A DNA stretch of 64,000 bases from Pseudomonas sediminis. GTDB taxonomy: Bacteria > Pseudomonadota > Gammaproteobacteria > Pseudomonadales > Pseudomonadaceae. The position numbers and the translations under genes were made by a program. The stretch covers positions 1-64,000 of the forward strand of contig NZ_NIQU01000010.1 in NCBI RefSeq assembly GCF_002741105.1, read 5' to 3'. Within the stretch, counting starts at the first letter, position 1. Each line of letters opens with the position of its first letter. Below the pieces are notes generated by a model, which saw nothing but the letters and a program-made list of their open reading frames with translations, was not told where the DNA came from and ran no database searches. Below, one piece after another: positions 8,460 through 17,363 of the stretch.

Positions 8460-8537
8460 ATGCTCGATGCGATTGCGCACGCTGCGCTCGGCGCGGTAGA
8501 GCCCGCTATCGCTGTGCGGCAGTTCAGCTCTGAGGTG
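8460..8537 (-). pseudogene. Decayed C-terminal fragment of a GGDEF (diguanylate cyclase) domain
   Basis: In the otherwise gene-free 8312-8693 interval, the minus strand encodes SDSGLYRAERSVRNRIEH. This closely matches the last helix of GGDEF domains and the C-terminus of the intact cyclase at 9958-11631 (SDIALYCAKRGGRNRIEHH). No GG(D/E)EF or upstream domain is present, and the surrounding sequence shows no other coding signal. It is best read as the surviving tail of a deleted cyclase gene. The rest of the interval contains nothing I can name. Confidence 0.5.
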
Positions 8538-8693
8538 GCGACGCCATGGTGGCGGCTGGGCTGTCACGCGCCGTGCGTGGCATGCCGACCCGATAAAAAC
8601 AGTGAATGACTGGAGGGCCTGCAGTCTAACTAGTCAGCCCCCACGTGGCTGCTCGTCTGCCGAGCAGGCCCAACTGACAGTCGAGCACAGCCC

Positions 8694-9239
8694 ATGAAAC
8701 GCGCCCGAATCATCACCTCGGAATTACACGATCTGCAGAGCGAGCAGCAGGCGGAGTTGATGATTTTCGGCACACCGAAGGAGCGGCTCGATTTCTATCG
8801 CCGAGAAATTCAGTACGAAGCCAGTATGCTGGCCGGGCGTACCAATTCGTATCTGACGGCGCAGTCGTTTCTGGTGATCGCCTATGCATCGTCCATGGCC
8901 AACCTGAATGAGAACTGGGGGGCGCTATTCACCTTGGTGGTTCCGGCGCTGTTCACGCTGCTGGGCATCATCAGTTCACTGCACGCCTGGCCGGGGATCA
9001 GGGCCTCCGCGACGATCATCGAGCACTGGTACTACAAGCAGGAGCAGCTGCTGCGCAGCGATCCCGAGTTCGGCCATGCCTATGACGACTCACCGCTGTT
9101 CAGCGAGAAGGAGGCCAGCCGGGAGAGCACTTACAAGTCGCTGCTGTTCTTTCTGCGCTCGCCCTGGCTGTTCATCGTTTTCTGGAGCGTGCTGGGCGTG
9201 TTTTCGATCTGGTTGCAGTTGCCCTCGGCGAATCTGTGA
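8694..9239 (+). CDS. Hypothetical membrane protein
   Basis: 181 residues, family not recognised. After a charged N-terminus (about 45 residues with many Glu/Arg) there is a likely pair of membrane helices at about 62-105 (TAQSFLVIAYASSMANL and FTLVVPALFTLLGIISSLHA). An acidic/aromatic loop follows (HWYYKQEQLLRSDPEFGHAY), then a C-terminal helix at about 150-175 (FFLRSPWLFIVFWSVLGVFS). The pattern suggests an inner membrane protein with a cytoplasmic N-terminus. The gene stands alone; base composition and codon use look native. No function is proposed. Confidence 0.7.
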   Translation: MKRARIITSELHDLQSEQQAELMIFGTPKERLDFYRREIQYEASMLAGRTNSYLTAQSFLVIAYASSMANLNENWGALFTLVVPALFTLLGIISSLHAWPGIRASATIIEHWYYKQEQLLRSDPEFGHAYDDSPLFSEKEASRESTYKSLLFFLRSPWLFIVFWSVLGVFSIWLQLPSANL

Positions 9240-9384
9240 CCCGCCGCAAACGAGCCTGATGGAAGCCATCGCCCGCCAATCAAGTCGAACTTCTGCCTCT
9301 TACACCTTTCAATCCTGATACATGCCGCGTTCACCAACGCGACCACTCACCGCGCCGTGCGGCGCATCAGCGGAGGTATCGATC

Positions 9385-9945
9385 ATGAGTTCGAATCTGC
9401 AAGGCAAGAAGGTGCTGTTCATCACCGCCAACACGGGCATCGAGCGCGACGAGCTGCTCAAGCCGATGCAGGCGTTGAAGGATCAGGGCGCCAGCGTCAC
9501 CCACGCCAGCGTCAAGGGTGGCGAGGCGGAAACCTGGCTGCAGGACAGCAAAAAGGACGTCAGCGTGCAGTCCGACACACAGATCAAGGGAGTGGGCGCG
9601 GCGGATTACGATCTGCTGGTGATCCCCGGCGGTACGGTGAACGCCGATAACCTGCGCCAGGATGAAGACGCGCAGCGCCTGGTGCAGGAGTTTCGTGATG
9701 CCGGCAAGACGGTCGCGGCGATCTGCCATGGCCCCTGGCTACTGATCGATGCTGGCGTGGTGCCAGGCAAGGTGCTGACGTCGTATGCCAGCGTGCGGCT
9801 AGATCTGGCCAATGCCGGTGCGAGCTGGGTAGACGCCGAGGTGCAAGTTTGCCCAGGGCAGAACTGGACGCTGATCACCTCACGCAACCCCGACGATATT
9901 CCTGCGTTCAACGAGGCCATCAGCCAGGCGTTGCTGGCGGCCTGA
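9385..9945 (+). CDS. DJ-1/PfpI family protein (type 1 glutamine amidotransferase-like)
   Basis: 186 residues with the PfpI/YhbO fold. The nucleophile elbow AAICHGPWLL carries Cys114 and His115, and the conserved acid Glu20 is in NTGIERDELL. Family members act as stress-related glyoxalases or deglycases, or were described as proteases. Residues 58-70 correspond to the segment before the VIPGG motif (79-83). The frame is open upstream to 9322, but the ATG at 9385 follows GGAGG and starts at the conserved N-terminus. The stop is 12 bp from the convergent cyclase gene, with no terminator between them. Confidence 0.88.
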   Translation: MSSNLQGKKVLFITANTGIERDELLKPMQALKDQGASVTHASVKGGEAETWLQDSKKDVSVQSDTQIKGVGAADYDLLVIPGGTVNADNLRQDEDAQRLVQEFRDAGKTVAAICHGPWLLIDAGVVPGKVLTSYASVRLDLANAGASWVDAEVQVCPGQNWTLITSRNPDDIPAFNEAISQALLAA

Positions 9946-9957
9946 GCCAGCCTCCCG

Positions 9958-11631
9958 TCAATGATGCTCGATGCGATTGCGCCCGCCGCGCTTGGCGCAG
10001 TACAGGGCGATGTCGCTGCGCGACAGCGCGGCCTCGACGCTGGCATCGCTGGCATTGAGCGAGGAGATGCCAACGCTGACGGCGAGGAAGATTGGCTCCC
10101 CGACGTGCACGATCGGCGTCTTGGCCAGTTCGTTCTGGATGCGGGTGGCGAAGTGCATGGCCTGGTCCAGATCCGCTTCGCTGAGCACCACGGCGAACTC
10201 TTCGCCGCCCAGGCGCCCGGCGGTGTCGGTCTTACGCAGCTGGGTGCAGAGAATCGCCGCGAAGTGACGCAGGGCCTGGTCGCCGACGTTGTGGCCCCAG
10301 CGGTCGTTGATGGTCTTGAAGTAGTCTAGGTCGAACATCAGGATCGCCGCGCTCTGCTCGGGGCTGCGTTGCAGGCGCGCCAGTTCGGCTTCAAGCTGGC
10401 GCATGAAATGCCGACGATTGGCGAGCTGGGTGAGGAAGTCGGTAGTGGCGAAGGCCTGCAGCTCGGCTTCGATCTGCTTGCGTTCGGTGACGTCGGTCAT
10501 GAAACCATGCCAGATTACGCTGCCGTCCTCCTCGCGGCGCGGGCAGGCTTCGCCTTGGCACCAGGCGATTTCACGCCCCGGTACCTGCACGCGAAACTCC
10601 AGATACCAGTCCGTCAGTTCTTCGGCCGATAGTTGCAGGGAGTCGATGAAGGCCATGCGGTCGTCCGGATGGACGATGGCCGTCAGCGCCTGAGCGTCCT
10701 GCATCAGTTGCATCGCACTGAGCCCGCAGATGGCTTGCGCGCCGGCGCTGACGTAGGTGAAGGCAGAGGTGCCGTCGGCCTGCCGGCGGAACTGGAAGAC
10801 CATGCCGGGGATTTCATTGGTCAGGTCGGTCATCAGGGCCGCAGTCTGCTGTACCTGATCGGACAGGCGGCGCATGGCGGTGATGTCGGTGGTGGTACCG
10901 ATCATGCGCAGCGGTTTGCCGTGCATGTCGCGCTCGACCACCTTGCCACGGCTGCATACCCATTTGTACTGGCCGTCGCGGCAACGCAGGCGGTGCTCGA
11001 CTTCATAGGCGTCAGTGCGCTGATCCAGATGCGCCTGGATGGTAGCGCGCACGTAGTTGAGGTCAGCCGGGTGCACGCGGGTATAGCTCTCTTCGATGCG
11101 ATTGCCGATTTCGTGGTCGGCATAGCCGAGCAGCGCCTTCCAACTGCTGGAGTAATGGATGTCGCCGGTGGTGATGTCGCGGTCCCAGATGCCTGTACCG
11201 CTACCGGCGATGGCCAGTGCCATGCGCTGCTCGCTGGCATGCAGGGCGGCGACTTCATGGCGCTGGCGGGCCTCTTGCGCTTCGCGCGCCAGCAGGTCGA
11301 GGGCCAATGCGGCGAAGTCCTGCAGGGCTTCCTGCTGCTTGGCGTCAAGCGCGCGGGGCGGGTCGAAATGCAGATACAGCGTGCCGAGCCTGACGCCCTC
11401 TTGCATCTGCAAGGGCCAGACCAGGGTAGTGGGTGAGGTTTCGCGAGTGTCGATGAGCTTCGCCAGACGAGCGTCGCTCAAACCAGGGCTGGCCCAGATA
11501 TGCCGTGCAGACCCGACGCCGGAGACCAGCGCGGCGGCCGAGTCGAAATACCGGCTAAGCAGGCGCACGAAGCCATCGAGTCGCTCATCATTGGCGCTGG
11601 TGGGCGCGTTGACCGAACACAGGGGCTGCAT
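9958..11631 (-). CDS. PAS-domain diguanylate cyclase
   Basis: 557 residues, apparently soluble (no membrane segments seen). The N-terminal ~130 residues look GAF-like (VWPLQMQEGVRLGTLYLHF). Two PAS/PAC units follow: about 140-260, with a PAC ending YKWVCSRGKVVERDMHGKPL, and about 275-395. A C-terminal GGDEF domain spans about 395-555. The active site reads GRLGGEEF, and the product-inhibition I-site RxxD (RKTD) sits exactly five residues upstream, so it should make cyclic di-GMP with feedback inhibition. No EAL domain is present. The sensed signal is unknown. Confidence 0.92.
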   Translation of the reverse strand: MQPLCSVNAPTSANDERLDGFVRLLSRYFDSAAALVSGVGSARHIWASPGLSDARLAKLIDTRETSPTTLVWPLQMQEGVRLGTLYLHFDPPRALDAKQQEALQDFAALALDLLAREAQEARQRHEVAALHASEQRMALAIAGSGTGIWDRDITTGDIHYSSSWKALLGYADHEIGNRIEESYTRVHPADLNYVRATIQAHLDQRTDAYEVEHRLRCRDGQYKWVCSRGKVVERDMHGKPLRMIGTTTDITAMRRLSDQVQQTAALMTDLTNEIPGMVFQFRRQADGTSAFTYVSAGAQAICGLSAMQLMQDAQALTAIVHPDDRMAFIDSLQLSAEELTDWYLEFRVQVPGREIAWCQGEACPRREEDGSVIWHGFMTDVTERKQIEAELQAFATTDFLTQLANRRHFMRQLEAELARLQRSPEQSAAILMFDLDYFKTINDRWGHNVGDQALRHFAAILCTQLRKTDTAGRLGGEEFAVVLSEADLDQAMHFATRIQNELAKTPIVHVGEPIFLAVSVGISSLNASDASVEAALSRSDIALYCAKRGGRNRIEHH

Positions 11632-11826
11632 AGTGATTCTGCTTGGATAGAAACGCGGAAGGCGCTTGATATTGATACGCCATTAGCGCGCTGGCGTCTA
11701 ATCCTTCGTGCACCTAAAGCCGCTATTCATCAGCCTTTGCGCCGGGTACTCAGCCGCCGATCCCTCTGGCCTGGGCCTGCACTGGCTCTGGTTACAGGTT
11801 TTCAGAGTAGCCGTGCGCCTTGAAAT

Positions 11827-11841
11827 TGTTATGATATAACA
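11827..11841. promoter_or_regulatory. Zur-like operator upstream of the TonB receptor
   Basis: The dyad TGTTATGATATAACA, flanked by GAAA on the left and TTTC on the right (11822-11847), matches the zinc uptake regulator consensus (GAAATGTTATANTATAACATTTC) much better than the Fur box. It also contains a TATGAT -10-like hexamer, so a bound repressor would block transcription. It lies 119 bp before the receptor ATG in the 328-bp gap 11632-11959; the rest of that gap shows nothing recognisable. Confidence 0.65.
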
Positions 11842-11959
11842 TCTTTCAGATGAATTATTTACCGATACATCCCGCGCTGATGTCTGGACGTCGCCAGCCA
11901 CTCCAGCAGGCCAACGCACACTCCTCCCTCACTTAGAAAACGCAACGCTAGGAATACCC

Positions 11960-14014
11960 ATGAAAGCCACTTCGGCCTCCCTCGCCGTCATGACCGCCCT
12001 GGTCACACCTCAGATTCACGCTGCCTCATCCGGCAACTCCACCGTTTCGCTCGGCTCGGTCTACGTCACCCCGGAGGCCAGCGGCACGCTGCGCACCGAC
12101 AGCATTCTGTCCTCGGTCGACATCATGGGCAGCGACAAGATCGAGGATAAGAACGTGATGAACAGCTGGGAGCTGGTGGGCCAGATGCCCGGCATCCAGC
12201 TGACAGAGACGCGCATGGGCGCCGAGTCCGGCAAGGTGACCTTCCGTGCGTTCAACGGCGAGGGCTACATCAATGGCATCAAGACCCTGATCGACGGCGT
12301 ACCGAGCAACGTCAACAGCGGCAACCAGCGCTTCATCGACATGGTCTTCCCGCTGGATCTGGAATACATCGAGGTGGTGCGCGGCACCAATGACCCGCGC
12401 TACGGCCTGCACAACATCGGCGGCAACATCAATTTCGTCACCCGCCAGGGCGGCAACTATACCGACGGCCGCCTGACCTACGGCAGCTTCAATACCCGCG
12501 AATTGCAGTTGGCCGTGGGCCACGAGGAAGGCAACTTCGCGCAGAACTACTTTCTGGCCAAGCAGGATTCCGACGGTTTCCGCGACAACAGCAACTCCAA
12601 CAAATATTCCCTGGGCGGCAAATGGTTCGTCACCGATGACGAACAGACCATGAAGCTCGGCATAGTCGCCCGCCTCTATCACCACCAGGCCGAGGAGCCG
12701 GGTTTTCTCACCGTGCAGGAGCTGGCCGCGAGCCGCTCGCAGTCGCCGGAAAAAAACGCCAACGATGGCGACGACCGCGACATGAAGCACCTCAGCGCGC
12801 ATGCAGACTTTCAGCTCAACGATGACCTGAGCCTGAGCAACAAGCTGTACTACAACAGCTACGACGATGACCGCACCGTGACTTTCACCAGCTACCCGGT
12901 CGGCAATGCCCCGCGTCAGCGCCGCCAGTGGGAAGAGCGCCAGACCGGCGTGTTGAGCAACCTGACCTGGCGCGCCCACGAGATGCTGACCCTCGACGGC
13001 GGCATCAACTACGAGCAGCAGAACAACGAATACCGCCGCTACCGCTACAACTTCGATGTTCCCACCGATTTCGACGCGCCGCCGGCACGCACGCAGAACG
13101 ACGACAGCTACACGCTGTACAACACCGGCGCCTATGCCCAGGCGATCATCCAGCCCATCGAGCAACTGAAGATCATCCCGGCGTACCGCGTCGACAAGTT
13201 CTCCGGTAATACCGAGCTGATGAACGGCGAGAAGGCCGAGCTGCAGGACTACGGCTGGATCGAACAGCCCAAGCTCAGCGTGGTGTACAGCATCACCCCG
13301 GACATCAACGTCTACGCCAACTGGGGGCGCACCTTCCAGATCCTTACCGGTTCCACCGCACCGGCCTACATGACCGCCGGCCAGGCCTCGTACAAACCGT
13401 CGATCAACACCGGCAAGGAAGTGGGGGTAAAGTTCAAGCCGTTCGCCGGTTCCGAAGCGCGCATCGCCGTGTGGCAACAGGAGGCCACCGACGAAGTCGC
13501 CAACATGCCCAGCACCGGCACCACTGTCGGCCTGGGTGAAACCAAGCGTCGTGGCATTGACATGCAACTCACCGCACAGCTGAACGACCAGTGGACGGTG
13601 TGGGGCTCGCACGCTATTCAGGAAGCCAAGGTGGTCAGCGCGTTCACCGCTGGCGGGCAGTCGCTGGCGGGCAAGGAAGTGTTCTCCACGCCGCGCTACA
13701 TCAGCAATGCAGGGGTCGACTACCAGTTCAACGATGCCTGGCGCTTTGGCCTGTCGGCCCGCGCACAGGGCGACTACTACATCGACGAGCTGAACGAGCA
13801 AGGCAAGTACGGCGGCTTCGCGGTGCTCGATGCCAACGTGCGCTATCAGCTATCGGCTACCACCAGCCTCGATCTGCAGATGAAGAACCTGACCGACCGC
13901 GACTACGAGTACGTATGGTTCGACAACTTCTTCTGGGCCGCTGGCGACGAACAACCGATGTTCTCCCCTGCACCAGGTCGCTCGGCCTATCTGTCGGTGA
14001 ACATGAAACTCTAA
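11960..14014 (+). CDS. TonB-dependent outer membrane receptor, probably Zur-controlled zinc/metallophore receptor
   Basis: 684 residues: signal peptide (cleavage after ...IHA near residue 22), plug domain about 35-165 (SVYVTPEASGTLRTD onward, with the family segment EYIEVVRGTNDPRYGLHNIG), then a 22-strand barrel ending in a C-terminal aromatic-rich strand (GRSAYLSVNMKL). Length and architecture are those of metal and siderophore receptors. An AGGA ribosome site precedes the ATG. The upstream Zur-like dyad suggests a role in zinc acquisition, as for the P. aeruginosa zinc-responsive receptors; the ligand itself cannot be read from sequence. It is monocistronic, with a strong terminator at 14161-14190. 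Confidence 0.9.
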   Translation: MKATSASLAVMTALVTPQIHAASSGNSTVSLGSVYVTPEASGTLRTDSILSSVDIMGSDKIEDKNVMNSWELVGQMPGIQLTETRMGAESGKVTFRAFNGEGYINGIKTLIDGVPSNVNSGNQRFIDMVFPLDLEYIEVVRGTNDPRYGLHNIGGNINFVTRQGGNYTDGRLTYGSFNTRELQLAVGHEEGNFAQNYFLAKQDSDGFRDNSNSNKYSLGGKWFVTDDEQTMKLGIVARLYHHQAEEPGFLTVQELAASRSQSPEKNANDGDDRDMKHLSAHADFQLNDDLSLSNKLYYNSYDDDRTVTFTSYPVGNAPRQRRQWEERQTGVLSNLTWRAHEMLTLDGGINYEQQNNEYRRYRYNFDVPTDFDAPPARTQNDDSYTLYNTGAYAQAIIQPIEQLKIIPAYRVDKFSGNTELMNGEKAELQDYGWIEQPKLSVVYSITPDINVYANWGRTFQILTGSTAPAYMTAGQASYKPSINTGKEVGVKFKPFAGSEARIAVWQQEATDEVANMPSTGTTVGLGETKRRGIDMQLTAQLNDQWTVWGSHAIQEAKVVSAFTAGGQSLAGKEVFSTPRYISNAGVDYQFNDAWRFGLSARAQGDYYIDELNEQGKYGGFAVLDANVRYQLSATTSLDLQMKNLTDRDYEYVWFDNFFWAAGDEQPMFSPAPGRSAYLSVNMKL

Positions 14015-14090
14015 GCCGCCCGGCTGCAACCTGGCCTGCAGGAGCTCGAAAACGGACTCCTGCACGCACAACATGGTGTGACCAGCGAAC

Positions 14091-14259
14091 GTAGGGTGCG
14101 CCGTGCGCACCGCCAGGGCACCTCGACAACATCGGTTGTACACGGCGCAAATCATCAATGAAAAGGCCAGGGACGAACCCTGGCCTTTTTGCGTTCAAGG
14201 GGATGAGTATCGGCGCCGGTGTGGTTGCGGCTTGCCCCGGTGCGCGCGGCGCACCCTAC
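14091..14259. repeat. Inverted pair of GGTGCGC..GCGCACCCTAC palindromic repeats
   Basis: Two copies of a short palindromic motif face each other: GTAGGGTGCGCCGTGCGCAC (from 14091) and GTGCGCGCGGCGCACCCTAC (14240-14259). The spacer contains the receptor terminator. Further copies or relatives occur at 20371-20394, 23518-23634 and 54006-54068, always between genes, so this is a dispersed REP/REPIN-like family. Confidence 0.6.
14161..14190. terminator. Rho-independent terminator (TonB receptor / DUF1624 gene)
   Basis: A 12-bp perfect stem, AAAAGGCCAGGG with CCCTGGCCTTTT, a five-base loop and a T-tract. It lies between convergent genes and is bidirectional. Confidence 0.88.
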
Positions 14260-14270
14260 GACAGAGGTTC

Positions 14271-15410
14271 CTAGAGGTACTTCAGCCAGCGAATATCGCG
14301 ACGCCGCGCCTTGAACCGCGCGAACCACTGCGTGGGTGGAAACAGCACCAACGCCAGCAGCACGGTCGTAGCCCAGACCCACCCCATCGAATCGAAGCCG
14401 AAGTAGTGCCCCTGGTTCGCGCCCCAGATAGCCAGGGCGGTGATATAGAGCAACTTCAGCACATACAGGTGCAGCAGGTAGAAGAACATCGGCGCACTGC
14501 CGAATACCGCCAGGGTACGCACCAGGCGCTCGTCGTTGCGACGCTCGAAGGCAGCCAGCAACAGCAGGCCGATGCCCAGCGTCAGCGCCAGGAACAGCAG
14601 CGACGGTGGGTATTTGGTGATATTGAACAGGCCCATCAGCGTTTGCAGCGCGGTTTCTTCCACGGCCCAGGGCTTCTCGCCATAGCCGTTGAGCAGGCGC
14701 AGCAGGACGAACAGCGCCAGCGCAGCAAAACCGACGCGGCGCAGCCATTGCAGGCGCTGCTCGGGCGCGCTCGCGCCGCGAAACCACGGGCCGATCACAT
14801 AACCCAGGGCGATCACCCCGATCCACGGCAGCACCGGATACGACGTGCGCAGGCGTAACGTGTCGGAAAACTCGAGCCAGCCGCGGTCATGCAGGATCGC
14901 CCAAGGCATGTGCAGCGCCGACTCTGGGCCGAAGTGCAGCCCATCGAGCAGATTGTGCCCCGCCACCAACGCCAGACCCAGCAAGGACAACAGCGTGCGC
15001 GGCAGCCATAGAAGCGCAGCGAGCGCCAGCATGCTCAGGCCGATGACCCAGATCACCTGCAGGTAGATCACCGTGGGCGGGAACTGGAAGGTCCAGGCGA
15101 AATTGACCAGGGTGAACTCCAGCACGACGAGGAACAGCCCGCGCTTGAACAGAAAAGCGCTGGTCGCCGCCCGGCTCATCTGCTTCTCGCCATAGAGAAA
15201 CGCCGAAAGCCCGGTGAGCAGGATGAATACCGGCGCGCACAGATGCGCCAAGGTACGGCTGAAGAACAGCGCAGGCTCGGTGGCGGTCACGTCCATCGGG
15301 TCGCCGACCTGCTGGTGCAGGTAGAAGGTTTCGCGAACGTGATCGAGCAACATGAAGAGGATGACCAGACCGCGCAGGGCGTCGATCGAGAGCAGACGAT
15401 TGAAGGGCAT
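14271..15410 (-). CDS. DUF1624 / heparan-alpha-glucosaminide N-acetyltransferase-like membrane protein
   Basis: 379 residues with about 10 membrane helices. The N-terminus MPFNRLLSIDALRGLVILFM followed by LLDHVRE is the signature of the DUF1624 / acyltransferase-3-like family (RLxSIDxLRGLxIxxMxxxH). Members transfer acyl groups across the membrane onto sugars or glycans, with the conserved His near residue 24 as the catalytic candidate. It lacks the separate DUF5009 extension and is of ordinary length for bacterial members. It is convergent with the TonB receptor and has no operon partners; the substrate glycan is unknown. Confidence 0.85.
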   Translation of the reverse strand: MPFNRLLSIDALRGLVILFMLLDHVRETFYLHQQVGDPMDVTATEPALFFSRTLAHLCAPVFILLTGLSAFLYGEKQMSRAATSAFLFKRGLFLVVLEFTLVNFAWTFQFPPTVIYLQVIWVIGLSMLALAALLWLPRTLLSLLGLALVAGHNLLDGLHFGPESALHMPWAILHDRGWLEFSDTLRLRTSYPVLPWIGVIALGYVIGPWFRGASAPEQRLQWLRRVGFAALALFVLLRLLNGYGEKPWAVEETALQTLMGLFNITKYPPSLLFLALTLGIGLLLLAAFERRNDERLVRTLAVFGSAPMFFYLLHLYVLKLLYITALAIWGANQGHYFGFDSMGWVWATTVLLALVLFPPTQWFARFKARRRDIRWLKYL

Positions 15411-15578
15411 GGGGGGCTTCGAATAAGGCCTAAATGAAACGTAATACTATAACCATATTCACATTACAGTTGTGGCCAATATGCCTCGACACCAGGCGCC
15501 ATGCGCGCACCTGACGCTGAACGATGCGCGGCTGCCGCAGTCGGAAATGCAGGACAATCGTCAAGGAAACCCTACCCC

Positions 15579-17351
15579 ATGCTGCCCAACCGCGCCCTCC
15601 TTTCCGCTTTCGTCGTGGCCCTGCTCAGCCCTCTTGCCGAGGCGCAGGAGCCGTTGCGCATCCAGAGCCTGCAACGCTGCGGCGACCTGCTCGCCAGTGA
15701 AAAGCAGGACTGGTGCATGCAAGTGCGTGGCCTTGGCGCGAAGCTGCCCACGCTGCACCTCGGCGACGACACCCTGCCCGCTTCGGCGGTCAAGCGCACG
15801 GGCGATGGTCTACGTCTGCAACTGAGCAGCGACAAACATCGCAGCGCACCGCTGTGGCTGGAGGACGACTCGCGCGCCAGCAATCCGGTGTGGCTGTCGC
15901 TGCACCGCAGCCATGTGCTCGCTGCCGGCCCGGATGAAGTGGCGAAGAACAGGGACGGCCTGACCACCTATGTCGACCTGGTCAGCCTGCTGATCGAGGA
16001 AAGCCACGACGGCCTCGATGAGGCCAAGCGCCTGGCGAAGAAGTACGACGCCAAGGTGGTCGGCGCCATCCCACCGCTGAACGTCTACCAACTGCGCCTG
16101 CCGGTAAAGAACCTCACCGAGCGTGATGCGCTGGTGCTACGTATCGGCAACGAAGTCAGCGTCGATGCTGTGGTGGTGGAAGAAAGCGCACCGGAGCGTG
16201 GCGAAGAAAGCGAGGCCGCCCGCAAGTCGGCACATAAACCGGAAAAGAACTCCGAGGAATGGGCCGCGAACCGCTTCATGGATGCGGTCAACTATTACCA
16301 GCGGCGCATCCCGGCGGGGGAAACGCCCATCGAAGCCGAGCCGATTCGCGTCGGCGTGATCGAGCGCAACGTCGATTTCGACGCACCCGACTTCGCCGAT
16401 TACCTCGGCGCCTGTCCCGATGGCAAACCGCGCACCTGCGTCTATGCGCGTGATGCCGACGAGCCGGACAACCACGGCAGCACCGTGGCCGGCATCCTCG
16501 CTGCGCACTGGGACAAAGGCGGCAACACCGGCTTCCTGCGCGGGCTGGACAAAGCCAGCCAGGGCTTCGAGGTGATCGTCGAGCGCAACTCGGACGCCGG
16601 CATCACCGCCAACATCGCCGCCTCGGTGAATCTGGTGGAAGACGGCGTACGCGTACTCAATTGGAGCTGGGGCATCCACCGCGTCGGCACGCGCAACGTC
16701 GAAGGCGACGAGATCGATTCGCTGGTGCGCTCCGGCATCGCCATGAGCGGCTACGAAGAATTGCTGGAGGAGTTCTTTCTCTGGCTGCGCGAGGAACACC
16801 CGGACGTGCTTGTGATCAACTCCGCCGGCAACGGTTCGTCCTTCTCCGGCCGGGACGAGTACCGCCTGCCCTCCTCGTTCATTACCGAGCAGTTGCTGGT
16901 GGTCGGCGGGCATCAGCGCAGCAAGGAAAAAGAGGCCGAAATCGACGACCCGACCTACGTGGTCAAACGCGACTCATCGAACGTCGACATGCGCGTCGAT
17001 ATCACCGCCGCCGCCTGTGCCCGCGCTTCCACCCAAGAGGTCGATGCAACCGGCGATGTGCATTGTGGCACCTCCTACGCCACGCCCCTGGTCACTGGCG
17101 TGGTCGCCGCCATGCTGTCGATCAATCCGCGCCTGCAGCCGGAACAGGTACGCATGCTGCTACGGCGCAGCGCCATGACCATCGGCGGTGATTACGACTT
17201 CGAACCGATGGACGCCGAAGACCTGACCGCGCCGATCCTGCCATCGGAGCGCAACTACAAGATGAGTGACAAGGACGTGGGCCGCTCGGCGCGGCTGGAT
17301 ATGCAGAAAGCGCTGGACCTGGCGGTGCAGAGTCGCGATCGGGTGCGTTGA
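15579..17351 (+). CDS. S8 (subtilisin-like) serine peptidase with substituted catalytic Asp
   Basis: 590 residues. Signal peptide MLPNRALLSAFVVALLSPLA (cleavage near 22), an N-terminal domain of about 235 residues, then a subtilase domain from about 250 to 560. Catalytic His299 (NHGSTVAGI), the oxyanion Asn418 (NSAGNGS) and Ser499 (GTSYATP) are all present. The usual Asp motif (V-I-D-S/T-G) reads VIERNVDF, so the catalytic Asp is replaced by Glu262. It may be a weakly active or specialised protease, or act as a binding pseudoenzyme. The upstream frame extends to 15501, but the ATG at 15579 begins the signal peptide. Confidence 0.88.
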   Translation: MLPNRALLSAFVVALLSPLAEAQEPLRIQSLQRCGDLLASEKQDWCMQVRGLGAKLPTLHLGDDTLPASAVKRTGDGLRLQLSSDKHRSAPLWLEDDSRASNPVWLSLHRSHVLAAGPDEVAKNRDGLTTYVDLVSLLIEESHDGLDEAKRLAKKYDAKVVGAIPPLNVYQLRLPVKNLTERDALVLRIGNEVSVDAVVVEESAPERGEESEAARKSAHKPEKNSEEWAANRFMDAVNYYQRRIPAGETPIEAEPIRVGVIERNVDFDAPDFADYLGACPDGKPRTCVYARDADEPDNHGSTVAGILAAHWDKGGNTGFLRGLDKASQGFEVIVERNSDAGITANIAASVNLVEDGVRVLNWSWGIHRVGTRNVEGDEIDSLVRSGIAMSGYEELLEEFFLWLREEHPDVLVINSAGNGSSFSGRDEYRLPSSFITEQLLVVGGHQRSKEKEAEIDDPTYVVKRDSSNVDMRVDITAAACARASTQEVDATGDVHCGTSYATPLVTGVVAAMLSINPRLQPEQVRMLLRRSAMTIGGDYDFEPMDAEDLTAPILPSERNYKMSDKDVGRSARLDMQKALDLAVQSRDRVR

Positions 17352-17363
17352 GGGCCGTTCAGG

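Noticed and set aside
11827-11841. Reading of the dyad as a Fur box
   Set aside because: Fur sites need GATAAT-type hexamers; the TGTTAT-ATAACA core fits Zur better.
12026-13801. 591-codon minus-strand frame opposite the TonB receptor
   Set aside because: Antisense shadow; the plus-strand receptor has signal peptide, plug and barrel motifs, while this frame has none.
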